The notes: generated by a model from the sequence alone, not told the origin. A DNA stretch of 64,000 nucleotides from Lunularia cruciata (GCA_948567375.1 OX419755.1:3291001-3355000); one strand, 5' to 3'. Positions 22,050-36,084 are shown, counted from the stretch's first letter. Program-made: numbers and translations.

Positions 22050-24040
22050 ACTTGTCATCATTGAGGGTGTAATTATGCATGGGAATTTTAGGATCAATTG
22101 CATAACTACTACTACCATCACCACCACCACATGAATCTATCTGAGACAATATTGTAATTATATTCTTCATCTCATCCAAAGTCTTTTGTGGCTTAGCTAA
22201 TTCAAGAGTCATGGAGTAAAATGTTTTGATTTTGCATTCCTTTCCTCTATAAGGAGTCTCTCCACTTTAGACCTTATTTTCTCAATGTGGAAGATCTGCT
22301 CTGTCTCAACCTTCCTCTTCTTGGATTCTACAATATTTATGGATATTTATATTCTCACTATTTCAAAATTTTGAACCTCTATCTATGTTATTTACATCTC
22401 TCTCTAGCTTCTACAGACTCGCTCTTCTATTTATTATGGCTTACTAAATCTTGCAACAAAATAGCTATAATAGAAATTATCTTTGTATTCTCTCAAGAGA
22501 TATTTCTCCTCTTGTGTGATTTATTATTTCCTTCTCAAGATACAATCTCCTCCTCTAATCTAGCGTCTTGATAAATGGTCTCCTCAACTCTTGCATTTAG
22601 AGTGACATCTTTTGGTAAAAGATACTCTTGTTGAATTTGCTAGGCTCTATCTTCAAACCCATCATAAGAATCTACCCTTGATATGTACTCTCTCCAAAAT
22701 ACAACTAAGGAGAATATAGAGCAAGAATACACATCTTTAGTGCTTTAGTGAGTTAGTTATTTGGTAAAAACCTTTGTGAGATAATTTTCTTTCATTCATT
22801 GAACTTGGAGGAACTTCTAAATATAGAGGATCTTTATATAAGTGTTAGTGAATAATATTGTATGCTAGTATTGGTGAAGTCTTTCTTGATGAGCTATTTT
22901 AGAGGGGCTTCAGTATAAAAGAGTGATTGGGTGATGAGGGCAAAAAACAAGATGTTTTCCTTTGAAAAGTTATTTGTGATGGTGCTCATTACAATCTTTT
23001 CCTTCCTTCTAGCACATGATGCACACACTAACTGTCATTAGAGGTTTCCATTGGTTGAGAGTTAGGCTTATCTACTAGCCTTTCTTCTTTGTAGGTGCAA
23101 CTCCACTAATGCTCCTTAAGCTCAAGAGAACATATTGCACTCATCATTATAGTGGATACATCTACCTATGTTGGTATGGATATGAAGTCAAGGAGATTTT
23201 CTCATCAACATAAGATGGGAAAGCTTCAATATACAATTTGATCTCCTTTAAGCTATAGCTATAGTAGCTCCTTTTTGCTCAATCTTAGCCAATCTTTGTT
23301 GAAGTTGCTTAATTTGAGTATCTATGGTTGCGTGAAAAGCAAGGGCAAGCATTGAATCCCTACCAAGTGTGTGTTATTCCTTCACCACTTTTTTGTAACT
23401 TTTGGGTGTAAGTCAAATTTGTAATCACTATTCTGACCAAAGGGTTACATTGCCTTTGTAATGATCCAAATATGTCATGTCTACTTCTCTCCCTCTCTCT
23501 TCATAATAAGTTGAATAAGCAATATGTGGTTCTTATTGACTAAAAAATATTGGTTTTGTATGTACAAGGCTTTCCATGAGATCAAGGCTATACACTCTAC
23601 ACAAAAGAGCTATCACTATATAGTGTGATCTATTGCATCCTACAAGAAGTAGTTGTTGATATAAATGAGATCTCCTTACTAAATCTAGGATTCACCACCT
23701 CCTTAATTATGTGGAGTTTAATATGCTCAACCAAGCTTAAGATAAATACCAAATTTGGTGGGGTTGATTGTAATAAGGTGGCATTATATACTCTATATTG
23801 TAGCTCTCAAAAAAAAACCATATAACTTGTGCCTCAAACACTTTCTCAATGAAGTTGATCAATCATCTCATGCCAATATATGGATTTTATAAGCTCTCTA
23901 AGCTCTCTCTTCCACTCTGTGTTTCTTAAGCTTTTCAATTTGTAATCCTCCATAATTTTACCTCAAAGAATTAGAAGACCTTCATCTTGGGTTTAAAATT
24001 TGATATTTCTTGCCCTCTGATAACACTACTACCATCATTC
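22050..24040 (-). mobile_element. G5: ancient relative of the methyltransferase-bearing family, gag part
   Basis: The minus strand at 23100-23960 gives short peptide matches, in order, to the gag of E1/E3: YKLKSL (DKLRSL), ELQYRVYNATLLQSTPPNL (ELQRRVRDATLLQATSPTL), FDLHP, QLQQRLA and GALVELHLQRR (GASVELDPQRG). The order and spacing agree, so this is an old diverged copy or sister family. It is heavily decayed. Whether it ever had the methyltransferase cannot be seen, because downstream parts are not recognisable between 22050 and 23000. Limits are approximate. Confidence 0.6.
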
Positions 24041-24055
24041 AGAATAGCACCATCA

Positions 24056-25080
24056 CTAACTAATGCACAACCAAGGATGCATTGATGCTACTAGCATAAG
24101 AATTGTTGGTATTGACTATCAATCTCTAAAACCAAGCTTGAGGTGATAGTGATGTAATTTGGAGATCAATATCATCTCCATATGTCAATCTCTACTTGTT
24201 TGCTGTGAGAGCTACTATTTATAGCTAGGTTTCTTAGTGTCCCAAGAAAAAGTATACCTTATGAAGCTTTAAGGAGATCACTTCTTCTATGTAGTAGAAA
24301 ACCAGAATCATAAATACAATTTTCCAACAAGTAAACTCAATAATACTCAATCTAGTTGAACTTCTCTAGCACCAAAGAATCCAAGTTACACTTTCAAGCT
24401 CTCTCCACCATAGCCAATAACTCAAGAGGGTACCACAAAATAAGTGAGTCCTCTACACTCCTACTCAAATTATACTCCTTGGAGACACCAACAAGCATAA
24501 CCCTAATGTCACACAAAATTTCCTTGATGGTGCAAATGGTGTTTCTAACAATACCTAAGGAAGCCTTGATAGTTGTAATAGTCCAAAGACAAAAGAACAT
24601 AAGACTGAAATTCCTCAATACTTTGATGCTCCAAAAGAGCATTCCAACTTTATTATATAGCAAAGAAGATCCACTTTGAGGGAGCTACACTCTTAGATTA
24701 GATATAGGGATTGGTGACATGGTAGTCCTAGTGATATTTGGTTGGTCAAACAAGTTTCACCAAAGGAAATCTTTCTATAGAAAACTAATAATAGAATGGA
24801 AGTAGTAACATTAGAAAGATCTCAATGAGACAAAATCAATAGGGTGAAGGCATTGCCTTCTCTCCAAGGGGGGGGTTAAATTCCATTTTTCAAGGTCTAA
24901 TTCTTTTGTTTAAGACTCCAAAATTGGCTCTAAAGTTATTAGTCTGTTTTGGCCTCTACCCTATTAGTAGAAGTTCTCTTTTGGTGACTCCCCTATCCAA
25001 TCAACTTATACCATCATGTATAACATCTCTAAAGATATAACCTAGCCAATTTGCACCTTTAGATAATTTGTCTAGCTAGT
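24056..25080 (-). repeat. G4 LTR, left copy
   Basis: The stretch 24560-25075 resembles 25940-26640 in order (ctttgatgctccaaaa, ttattatatagcaaagaagat, tagtagaagt, catcatgtataacatc). ctataaatag on the minus strand near 24215 is a possible TATA box. A ttatcagaggg word near 24040 could be a primer site. The left boundary is uncertain. Confidence 0.55.
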
Positions 25081-25084
25081 GGTA

Positions 25085-25890
25085 TTATAGATCTCCTCCC
25101 ATTTAAGATGCAATGTCCTCATTATGAAGTTGTTGCTGAAAATATTGCACTAACACCAATGCATTTTTCAAGTTAGTTGTGAGGTCCCAAGCTGCCTCAT
25201 ATAATGGGTACCCTTTTTAGTGTACAAGGTACTCCACATGTTGATGGCGGGTACCTTTGATGTGTTTCTTGAGAATGTGCTCTACTTTGCATTCATCCAT
25301 TCCATCAATGAGGTCTGGACAAGGTTGAGCTTCTTGTATGAGGGAAAGTGTGGAGGTCAGGATGCATAACTTTGTAATAAAGAAATGTGGAACACTAGAT
25401 GGATCTTCATGTGTGGAGGTAGCTCAAGGTGATAGGTCACTACTTTGACTTGATGGATGATGGGAAAAGAGCCAATAAAGCAAGGGTTGAACTAACAAGA
25501 GCCAACCATTGCAATTTTGGTTGTAAACAACCACATTTGATCCCCAACTTCAAACTTCATGTGCCAATAATGTGCAGCTGCATGTTGTTTTTGCCAATTT
25601 TGGACTATCCTCAACGTATTCTTGGCATTCTCCACACTCTATTGGATCCTTGAAACAAAAGCATTGACATGATCAAAAATTTTAGCCACTAGGCTGACCT
25701 TTATCAAGCTAAAAGGTGCAAAAGGGTGTTCTCCATACATGAGGAACACCGGTGTGATCTTTGCAAATGCATTCACCAAATTGTTATAGGAAAATTTTAC
25801 TATTGGAAGTACTGTGTCCCATCTTTCTTGCTCTTCTAAAGTGAATTCTTATAGCATGTCCTTGATATTACGATTGACCCACTCTATAAA
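25085..25890 (-). pseudogene. G4 integrase C-terminus and chromodomain
   Basis: Minus-strand sequence resembles a chromovirus pol end: GEHPFAPFSL, HYWHMKFEVGDQ, then VEHILKKHIKGTRHQHVEYL and KGYPLYEAAW of a chromodomain, followed by a gggaggaga purine tract next to the LTR. Fossil, with only the 3' part of the element present. Confidence 0.65.
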
Positions 25891-25894
25891 TCAT

Positions 25895-26645
25895 AGAGTG
25901 TAATACTCCAAGGAAGAGAACTCTTCAAGAGAGAAAATACAGATTTCACACTCAATCCTTTGATGCTCCAAAAAAGCACCTTTTCTTTATTATATAGCAA
26001 AGAAGATCCCCTCAAAGGAAGCTCCACCCCTGGATCAGATACATGGATTGGTGACCTGTTAGCAAGCTCCATCCTTGGATTAGTTGTTTTGATGAATGAC
26101 ATTTCAGTCCTTGTCCTATCTAGTTGGTCAAATGGATTTGACCAAAGGGAATCTTTAGGGAATCTTTAGGGAATCTTCTTGTAGGAAGCTCAGAATCACA
26201 TGGGTAAGGTACCATTGGAAATTTCTCAATGAGAAAAATAATACGGGGGAGAAAGCAAGCCATTTTTTTCCCTGAGGGAAATGAATCTTTCCATTTTGAG
26301 GCTTAATTCATCTATTTAAGCCTCCAAAAATAGCTTTAGTTTAGGCTATTTTTGGCTTTTGCCCTATTATTAGAAGTGATCTTTTGGTGATATCTATATC
26401 TGATCTATGTTCTCCATCATGTGTAACATCCTTCTAAATGTCATCACCCCAAGTTTCACCTCTAGATCATATGTCTAGCTATTGATTCTAAAGTCTTCAA
26501 GCATGTTTTGGTTTCTGGCCTATTAGTAGAAGTACATTTTTGGTGATACCTCTTTCTGATCTACTTAGTCCATCATGTATAACATCCTCTTGATATTACC
26601 AAACCAAATTTCATCTCTAGATCTTGTGTCTAGCTATTGATATTA
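25895..26645 (-). repeat. G4 LTR, right copy
   Basis: Partner of the LTR at 24056-25080. It contains an internal doubling of about 150 bp (agaagt.atcttttggtgata ... gtctagctattgat, near 26360-26475 and 26525-26640). Confidence 0.55.
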
Positions 26646-28028
26646 CATAAAGCCGTAGTTGCAAGATCTGACGCAAGGAATGTAGGGAATATTGAACAAG
26701 TTTTGGAATATCAAGATGACAATAGGGGCATTGCAAAGTCAATTATGTACCTCCATAAATTATCAGGTAATGCAAGAAGGGGAACCATCCCAAAACCTAT
26801 ACCAACAGCCAAAGTACATGGAGAGTTGCTAGTGCCGATGACATCGGCTCCGGTCAACAATGAAGTCACATTGTTACTATGGATGAAGAAGGCATGCAAC
26901 ATCAAGCCTTACAAAAGATATCGTTCCATGGAAATAGTGGAAAACTAGATTTCATGAATGAATCAATACTTCTGATTCACATCTAAGATAAACGATCATT
27001 CCATAAGCATGTTTGCATGTGGTTACTTGACCAATAAAGCCCTCACATGGTATGATGTTTTGGAACAATCAACGTTGATAAAAGGGAGAGAGATCACTTG
27101 GATGGCAATGCAATAAGGGTTATTGAATAATTTTCAATTTATGAATTCCATGCAAATGATCCAAACACCAACTATGGAAGGTTGAAGTAAAAGAACATCA
27201 TATAAGAGTACATGGAGGCATTTCTCAATCTGCATGTTGTGATAATTGGTATGAGTCCAATAGAAACTCTTGATAATTTCAAATGCGGTTAAAAGAGCAA
27301 ATTCACCAAGAGATAATGATACAAAATCCACATTATTTTTGAAGCCATTGCTTGCACTCAAAGAATAGCAAGGGTGCTTGGAAGAGGTGAAGGGGTAGTC
27401 CAGACTCAACATATCTGGTTGAAACAATGCACTTTGGTGGACCTTTTTCTATGGAATTGGGCAACATTTTGTTTGGAGACCAAGGAGCATGACTACTCCA
27501 AGGAGAACAAGGATGGGTCAAAGAAAGAAGAGATAAAGTTCCTTGAGGAGAAGGGGCTTGAGAAGAACAAAGATGTTGTTATAATCGTGATTGGACACAT
27601 AGCAATCGATTCTCATGCTTGTCTTCCTAGAGGCCCTAAGCTTCCATACAATTAAACTTTGAACAATATGGAGAGATGAACAGAAGAGAAGGATGCTAAA
27701 ATCATATCGAACAACAAGGATCACAAATAAATGTACCCCACAGCTTTACTGGCACAATGTAGAAGAGTTAAAGCAAGGTGAGAAAGAGGATGAATGCGCA
27801 AAGATTGAGGAAGATAAATGCAACATTGATTGTCATAAATAGAGTCCTAGAAGGCAATCCATGAGACTATTGATAGACCTTGGAGCAATAGAGAATTTCT
27901 TGTCTTGCTCTATTGCAATAAGGTTGGATATGGAACTAGAGAAGGATGATAATGATGATGTAGAGTTATCTAATGGTCAGACAAAAAGGATTGAGTCATT
28001 ACCTAGAAAGGTAGCACTCTTAAGAGAG
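26646..28028 (+). mobile_element. G3: old Ty3-type element, gag and protease part
   Basis: Gag-like sequence (CGYLTNKALTWYDVLEQ; a degenerate knuckle GHIAIDSHAC near 27590) and a protease-like LLIDLGAIENFLS near 27870. The element continues at 42352 beyond the insertion of C2. Badly decayed. Confidence 0.6.
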
Positions 28029-31000
28029 TGTTAAAGACCAAGGAGAGAAATAGGAGAATGGAAGATCAGATTGAAAGGTCACATTGGGACTCTTGAATGA
28101 AAGAAATTCCAAATGTCTAGCATGAGCTTAGGCTTTGGCATTTATAGAAAACATACAAGACTCTTGAGAAGCTTCTCGTGAAGCTCCCCAAAAGCTACTT
28201 TCTTAGAGTGCGAGCCAAGCTAAACGAGAAGCTTCATTCTAGAAGCTAACTACTTGGCATGCAAGCTATACTAACCAAGAAGCTTCCCATTGAGCAAATG
28301 GGATAGGGAGTGGTTGAAGGAGGCCACTTGGTTTTTGGTTGCTACCCTTGTTGCATTAGTAGCTCTCACAAGATAAGACAAACTCTTGAACATGTTGTAT
28401 CATGTTGGACCACCACCATTGGCATTGTAGGGTACCCAAGGTCTTGTCCACACCCATGTGATTGGCAATTTGTAAGTCATGGGCTTCTTGAAGATGCACA
28501 AGTGGCAAATCATCCTTGGCTGAAACATATATCCAGTTCTCATAGAGTAGAAAGTATTCCTTGAAGGAGAAGGTGTTTTATTCCTTGTCATGTGCTACAA
28601 GATGACTTTGTACCATTTGAAAGAAGGGGTCTTGTTGTAAATTTGTCCTAAACTTGATTTAGACTTTTGAGATGATTGACACTATCATAATTATCACCAT
28701 AATGAGAGGAAGAGACTTCAAATGATATCATCATGATAGAGCATCAAGGGTGATATAGAACCTATCAAGTTTATACTCAATTTTGATATCAAATAACTAT
28801 AGTTTTTCCTCCTATTACTTATGTTGACTCTTCATGTGCTCCAAATGCAATGTTTGCAACAAGGGTTTGTGATTGGTTTGCATGATCACTTGTTTCTCCA
28901 AGAGATAATGCCTCCATACCTTGGTGGCATATACTATTGCTAGTTGTTCTTGATCTCAAGTAGAGAAATTCCTTTCTATAGTGTTTAGTCGGCAAAACAC
29001 AAAGGCAATAGGATGTAACCTATTTGGAAATTCCTACTACAATACAACTCCAATGTCAAAGTTAGAAGCATCAAAATCAACCATACAAGGTAGTTAAGGA
29101 TCATATGGTTGAAGATTGGATCTTGAAGACACTATATTTTCAGCTTTTGGAATGCTTCTTGTGTTTTATAGTCCATTAAAAGCTTGAGGTCCTCCCCAAG
29201 AGGTCAGTCAATGATGCGGTCACATGAGCTTAATAGTGGATGAATCTTTGGTAAAAACTTGCCAATCCATTAAATGCCACAGTTCTATGGCATCCTTTTG
29301 GAGCAAGCCAAACAATAATGGCCTTGATTTTCTCCTCTTTGATCTTGATCCCTTTGATTAGATCTTATGACCCAAGAAGGTAACTTCCTTCTTCCAACAA
29401 GCACACTTTGACTTCTTGTAATAAAACTTCCATTGATGTAGTCATCTTAGGACTTCTTGCATGTGATTTGCATATTCTACCTCCATCTTGCTATAGATTA
29501 GAATATCATCCAAGAATATTACCATGTACTGATCCAATAGCCCATCCAACACCCAATGCATTTGATCCATGAAGACTGCTAGAGCATTAGTGAGCCCAAA
29601 AGGTAGAACTCTCCATTCAAAATGCCCATACCTTGTGCAAAAGGTAGTCTTTTGAACATCCTCCCTATCAATAGGAATTTGCCAATAGCCACTTTGGAGA
29701 TCCAACTTGGAGAAGTATTGTGCTCCACTCAATTGATCAAGCAAGTTATCAATTCAAGGCAAAGGATATGTATTGTTCATTGTTTGCTTATTGAGGCCAC
29801 GGTAATCAATAAAGAAATGAAGTCCTCCATGCTTCTTTGGAATAAATAGTACCTATGCTCCCCAAGGAGATGTATTGTATCATATGAAATCCTTCTCCAA
29901 CAACTCCGCTAGTGTTATTCAAAGCTTATCCAACTCTTTTGGTGAGAGTCAATAGATTGGTCTACTCACTAGAGTACTCATTGTAATAACTCAATCTTGA
30001 AAGGCGTACCATGATTGGAGGGTAATCCCTTTAGTAGATCATCTAGAAACACATCTACAAACTCTTGAACTATCTGATCAACCATTGCTTGATGAGGCTT
30101 CTCACTCTCACTAGATTTTCCATACACAATCAACTTGATCCACACTGCAAGAATAGGTTTATTTCTCTCAAATGTTTCCTCTATGGCTACTTTACTAACA
30201 AAATTCTCATCTTGGGACTAATTATTCTGAGGTGTCTTACTCAAAGGTGCCAGACAACCTAATCTATATTTCTTGCCTTGGTGTTGTACTTGAATTTGTC
30301 ATCAGGGCCAATAAAAGTGAACCTTATGATGTTCAAGCTAAGGCAAACCTAGAATGACATCATAATGTAGAGGTACAACAGAAAGCCTCATACACTCTAA
30401 ATATTCCTCCCCAATCTTAAATGTAATAAGATGTGAGGTAAAAGATGAAAAACCCTACCATCTGATATTATCAAATCATCAATCTACTCCTAATTATTAG
30501 TTTGATATGAATACTTAATTCCTTTAGTAACTGCATGGACACACAATTTTTTTAACTCCCAAAATTAACCAAAATCCTACAACCATGATCATATATTATA
30601 CCTTGCAAGTGAAGCAAACTTGCATAGGCCGGGTCTTCAATCCCATTGGAACTAATCAAGTTCCTAATAGGTGGTTCAAGTTCTCCTATTAGGATTCCTT
30701 ATTTCCATGATCATCACGTTCCATGAACTTCATTTGAGCTATTTGTCGAGGTTGTACATTCTTGAGCAAGCATTCAGCAATGCAATACATAATTTGGCAA
30801 CAATAAAAGCAACCACCATTTTATTGCAATCTTTCCTTATTTACAAGGCCAAGTGGTTTCTATTGGATGACACCAATATCCATTGGTGTCAACTCCTCCA
30901 CCCTTGTGTAGTGTGTGTGTAGGTTTGATGTAGGTCAAGATTGAGACCAAGTTGTCATAACTAAGAATCAAAGTGCTCAGCCAATTACATGGCTTCCTCC

Positions 31001-32127
31001 AAGTCTTTGAGCTCCCACATAGTCACTTCCAATTTGGTGTGTGACTTCAAGCCCATGAAAAATTGCTCTAGAGCTTCACCTTCTAATATATCTAGAATAT
31101 GCATTATGGTGTTTTGGAATTGAGTGTTCTTATAAATCCAATTTGCTTCAATTTTGTCAACTTGTCTTGTGTAGCTCGTATGGAATTTTGTATTATCTTG
31201 TGTAGCTCGTATGGTATTTATAGCTTAAAATTATCCAATTATTGCATGCTTGAATGGCATTTATAGCTTAAAACTGCCCAATTATTGCATTCTTGAATTC
31301 TTCACATGGTGAGATTAGTGTAACAAACTATGATTTAGCTAGCTCTACTTGAAATTGCCACCATAGTGTTGCCACTTTATCCAATTGGCTTGAAGCTAAG
31401 AGAATCTATCTCTATTCATCTTGAAGATTTGTAGCTTCAATATATTATCCACAATCAAATACAAAATTCTACATTGTGCCTTGGATGTTCTTACCTTTAT
31501 ATACCTTGGGTTTCAAAAATTAGATTTGCTCTTTTCCATGCTAAAATGGTGCTCTCTCTACATGCTCTTATCGTTGATGATCTAGCTCTTCCAACAATCA
31601 AGTAAGGTACTCAATATATTACTATATGGCAATGATAACTTATTACTACAATTTTTACTACTCTATTAAACTACCTATGATTTATCCAAGTTAGCACATA
31701 GATCCACCATATCCACATTCTCTATAAGTTACAATCAAAAGTACTAAGGTTCATCAGACAAGGTGATCATATTTAGAAAATTTCACCCAAAGCATGAGAT
31801 AATGAACTGCATGAACTGATGATTGGGTAGTACTTGGACACAAAAATTCCCAAAGGTTTGGGAGAAATTATTTTGTTGAGTCCATAAATTCCATCCATCC
31901 CATTCTTCCTCTGATAACATTGTAAAAGACCAAGGAGGGAATAAGAGAACAGAAGTTCAGAGTGAAAGATCAAATTAGGACTCTTGAATGAGGGAAACTC
32001 TGAATGCCTAGCATGAGCTTGGGCTTTGGTATTTATAAGGAACATACAAGGCTCTTGAGAAGCTTCTCATAAGCTTCCTAAAAGTTTCTTTCTTAGAATG
32101 CAAGCCAAGCTAATTGGGAAGCTTCCC
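28029..32127 (-). mobile_element. C2: minus-strand chromovirus, main part
   Basis: Same family as C1. Partial 3' LTR at 28029-28290, integrase zinc region near 28310-28590, RNase H around 28780-29120, RT at about 29350-29990 (SGYWQIP, LPFGLTNA, VIFLDDILIYS), gag/protease 30000-31770, a primer-like atgttatcagagg near 31915, and 5' LTR from 31922 up to 32127 where E1 interrupts it. Flanked by gagag (28024-28028) and aagag (42352-42356). Incomplete and broken many times. It sits inside G3. Confidence 0.8.
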
Positions 32128-32232
32128 TATCGTGCGTATATACATCGCTACGCAACATACATCGCTGTCAACATCATACACTATAGAAGCACAACTCACA
32201 CATAAGTCATACATAGACTCTAAAGTGCCACA
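32128..32232 (-). repeat. E1 repeat A, outer copy
   Basis: 105 bp ending agtgccaca. Paired with 32690-32794. Confidence 0.9.
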
Positions 32233-32687
32233 ATAATCAGATTGCTTAACACTCTCAACTCAACTCAACTCAACTCAGATCAGTACTTGATCTGTCACTC
32301 TATAAACTGCCAACAATTGGGCATTGATTACAATCAAGCCACACCCACTCAAGCATAGAGAATCTAGGTGACGCTCACCGGCCTCTGTCCACCATAGCTT
32401 GGAACTCGAAGGCTCAACATCAAAGAAGTGAGCTCTCTGGAGCTCACTTCGAAACTATACTCCTTGGACTCGAGCTAGCTCTGAAACCCTAACGGTCCCG
32501 TTGACGGCACACTCAATGATGCAAATGGTGCAAAGTGATGGTGGGCCCCACCGTGAAGTCAGTACCCCGAACACAAAATCTAACCGTCGGAAAGTAGTCT
32601 TTGAGAAACTGCTAGAATAACTCTAACTACTATCACTGGAACTCCAGTGTCCGAGCATCTAAATGCAGAACTACAAATGGCGTGACA
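32233..32687 (-). repeat. E1 repeat B, left copy
   Basis: About 455 bp from aatcagattgctta to aatggcgtgaca. It has a caact pentamer run near 32255-32278, longer than in the other copies. Confidence 0.9.
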
Positions 32688-32689
32688 GC

Positions 32690-32794
32690 TGTCGTACATA
32701 TATACATCGCTACACAACATACATCGCTGTCAACATCATACACTATAGAAGCACAACTCACACATAAGTCATACATAGACTCTAAAGTGCCACA
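32690..32794 (-). repeat. E1 repeat A, inner copy, next to purine tract
   Basis: 105 bp, separated from B by gc so that gacagctgtc (32684-32693) is a perfect palindrome. On the minus strand the tract ctaggggggcgat lies directly upstream of this copy. Confidence 0.9.
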
Positions 32795-32959
32795 ATCGCC
32801 CCCCTAGCTGGCGGTTAGGTCCCTCTAACTCTAGATAGCCATCTACTCTAAGTATATGGTATACCCTCTAATGGGCAAAGATCAGGAGGCCGGGTGCTAT
32901 GGAGCCCCATCGTAAGTTGCCTGTCTGCAATCTATACCATATAAAGAATGAACTAGCTA

Positions 32960-33110
32960 TAGGTCAAGTACATCTAGGACATAACCACTGTCCTGAGGAA
33001 CCACCGTGAGGGGAGGAGTCATACATGCCATATGCCATCCTCTCAAACAGCTATCACACACTAACATAGTAGCAGCTCCACCAGAAGAGCCACATAACAT
33101 ACACCTCAAG
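32960..33110 (-). pseudogene. E1 PHD finger
   Basis: CMLCGSSGG...LVCDSCLRGWHMAC follows the integrase tail. This is the CX2C...CX2C...HX2C part of a PHD zinc finger. Fossil. Confidence 0.8.
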
Positions 33111-33114
33111 CCTA

Positions 33115-34270
33115 CACGTACAAGTGCCAAGCTTGGGTCCATAGTACCATCAATGTTTGGGAGGTGGCATGGCGCACAATTGTGCACATGATCCTTCCAA
33201 ACAACACCATCATGTCCTTCTAACACAAGGACTCCAGATGGCAAAACCTTGCGCACTCTTAAGATAGTGCCGCCTGTAGAAACATCAAGTGTCATCGATG
33301 CTCTTTGCTGTAGATATACATAGTCGCTTGGATGAAATCGACGGATCGAGGGTCTATAACCTCCTCCTCGAATGGTAGCATAGCGTAAAGTATCTCTATG
33401 CTGAGCAATTGCCAAGTTCTCAAAGGCCATCAACATCACTCTCTGGAAGATCTCTGCCCGCTGAGAACATGCGCTCATCCATACATCGGGGTCATCCAAG
33501 TCCAAAACTACAGTAGCATCTCAATGAATGGTTGCAGGTAAATCTGGATCTCGTCCATAGAGTAGAAAGTATGGAGAGAAGGATGCTAAGGAGGCTTGCC
33601 GGCTGAACCAATAGCCCATGGCCAACCAAGGTAATTGGAGATCACAGTCTCCCAAGTGGCCTCTCTGCAAACCATACTTTTGCAATCCTCTCTTCACCAT
33701 CTGAACCACTCTCTCTGCTAAGCCATCTGCCTCAGGGTGATCTCGGGATGTAGTACAATGATCAATCAAAGGCTTGTCACACAAGACCTGAAACTCCCCC
33801 AAGAACTCTGTACCTTGATCAGTCAAAACCTCAGCTGGTGCACCAAAATGACTAAGAACTCAATCCAGGAACGAGTAAGTTGTCCCTTCACTAGACTTGT
33901 CAAGAAGTGCCACCAACTCAATCCACTTGGAGAAGTGCTCCACCATCACCAAAACATACCGATGATGTCTCATAGTCAGCAGTAAAGGTCCGGCAAAGTC
34001 CAAACTCCAATGGTAACCCAATCCCATAATAGGTAATGGGTGTAACTATGGCGTAGGAGCATTGAATGATGCTCTAACTCGGTCACAAACCGCACATCTG
34101 GCAACAAACTGCTGTACCTTGGTTTGCATACCCCGCCACCAATAATGACCATGGAGTAAGCTATATGTATGCTTTACTCTAAAATGTCCTAGCTCTTCAT
34201 GAGCATGACGGACCAACTATGGTCTCTATGATGGAAGTGGTACTACTCGCACTCTACCATCCTCCCATAC
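33115..34270 (-). pseudogene. E1 integrase
   Basis: Contains the VLTDQGTEFLGEF and DGLAERVVQMVKRGL parts of the DDE core, then SPYFLLYGRDPDLPA and the C-terminal SH3-like region with FHPSDYVYLQQ. Ty3-type integrase, no tyrosine recombinase. Confidence 0.8.
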
Positions 34271-34559
34271 ACGCAAAAGGTGTCTACTCTCCAATCTGAA
34301 CCGTCTGGCTCGCTGAAGAACACGGTCTCTCTCCTTGGCCCCAACTGTGCCACCCACAACACCAGTGCAAAGATAGTCCATCACTAAGACATCATCATGA
34401 ATGTCTCGTTGAACTGTACCAATATCTTCACTCTTTGGATCTGTGACCTCAATAACTCCTCCTGTATGCGCTGAGAGAGATACCACCAAAGCCTCTGCAA
34501 ATATACATAGAAAGGCCGATGCATGCCAACTTGGCACCATCTCCTCATCTGTCTCACCA

Positions 34560-36072
34560 TGCCAATGTGCTCCGGTCTGATCCTGCTGGCTGGGACATGC
34601 TTAGGGCCTTTCTACTCAACCCATCTACATCATGGTTCACCACTCCAGGTCTATGAACAACCGTGAAATCATACTCTTGTAAAATCAGAGCCCATCGTGC
34701 AAGCTTCCTTGAAAGCTTGTCGGACTCCATCAACCACTTCAGCGGCTGATGATCAGTGATGAGAGTGAAGGGGTTACCAAATAAGTAACATCAGAAATGT
34801 GCTATTGCCCAAACTGCTGCCAAGCACTCTCCCTCATATGAACTATACTTCACCTCCGCTGAATTGTTGGAGCGACTAGCAAAGACCACCACAAACTCCT
34901 TCTCCTCATCATCATGCTGGGTGAGCACCGCTCCAAGCCCCAACATACTCCAATCAATGTGAACCTGAAATGGTCGTCCCCTGATCGGTCTCCTCAAAAT
35001 AGGAGCAGATGTCAACCTCTCCTTGAGCTCTACAAAAGCTCTCTCCTACTCATCTCCCCAACACCACTCCTGTGTAAGCTTGGTCAGCTTTGTCAAGGCC
35101 TTGGCAATGGCACTAAATCCTCTAACATAGCGGCGATAGAAGTTTGCCAACCCAAGGAATGCTTGCACTCTGCTCATATCCGTAGGCCAAGGAATACGTG
35201 CAATAGCCTCCACCTTGGTCTGCTGGACACCAAGTCCTCCAGGGTAGATAGTGTGACCCAAATACTCAATCTTGCTTGTGCAAGAACCTACACTTCCGAG
35301 GATGTAATTTGAGTCCATGAGATCTCAACCTCTCAAACACCTCCAACAACTGTCTCTCATGCTCCTCCACAGTAGTGCTATAAACCAAAATGTCATCAAT
35401 ATAGCACCAAGTAAAATCCAGTCCAGCTAGGATCCTACCCATGTCCCTCTGGAACTCAGCAGGAGCGTTCTTCAACCCAAATGGTAAGAACCTCCACTGA
35501 TATAACACATCCTTGCCGTGAGGATCAATAGCCCAAAATGCTGTCTTGGACTTATCCTCCTCCCTGATTGGCAACTGATGATATCCCACTCCAAGATCCA
35601 AAGTACTGAAGACCTTTGCATGCCCAATCGCATCAAAAATCTCCTCCAGTGTAGGCATGGCATACCGATCAGCCTTGGTCTGTCGGTTGATAGGACGGTA
35701 ATCTCCACACATCCACCTATCTGTATAGTTGCCATACATATCCTTCTTGGCTGGCATCACTGTTGCTGATGCATACTCTCCATGTGAAATCTCCACCAAA
35801 CCAGCCTCAAAAAGGTCACTACTCCGGCTCTGAATCAATGTCCTCTCCATCTTACTATATCGATAAGGACGTCGGAAAACTAGTGTATCGCTAGTCAGCT
35901 CAATCCGTATACTAGGTCCCTTCAGAGCACCCAAATCCTTCATACTGAAGGCAAAACAACTCGTGTGACTCCTCAAGAACCTCCAAACCCTCCGTCTTTC
36001 CTCTCCCGTAAGCTTGCGTCCAAGATCTGGCTCCCAAGTATCCTCTGTAACTGTAGTAGGAGTGGAAGACAT
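34560..36072 (-). pseudogene. E1 RT and RNase H
   Basis: RT with RRPYRYSKMERTLI, MPAKKD, CGDYRPINRQT, FSTLDLGVGYHQLPI, LPFGLKNAP and CYIDDILVYS. RNase H with IDWSMLGLGAVLTQ and YEGECLAAVWA. Ty3-type. Confidence 0.85.
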
Positions 36073-36084
36073 ACTGACTGGCTG

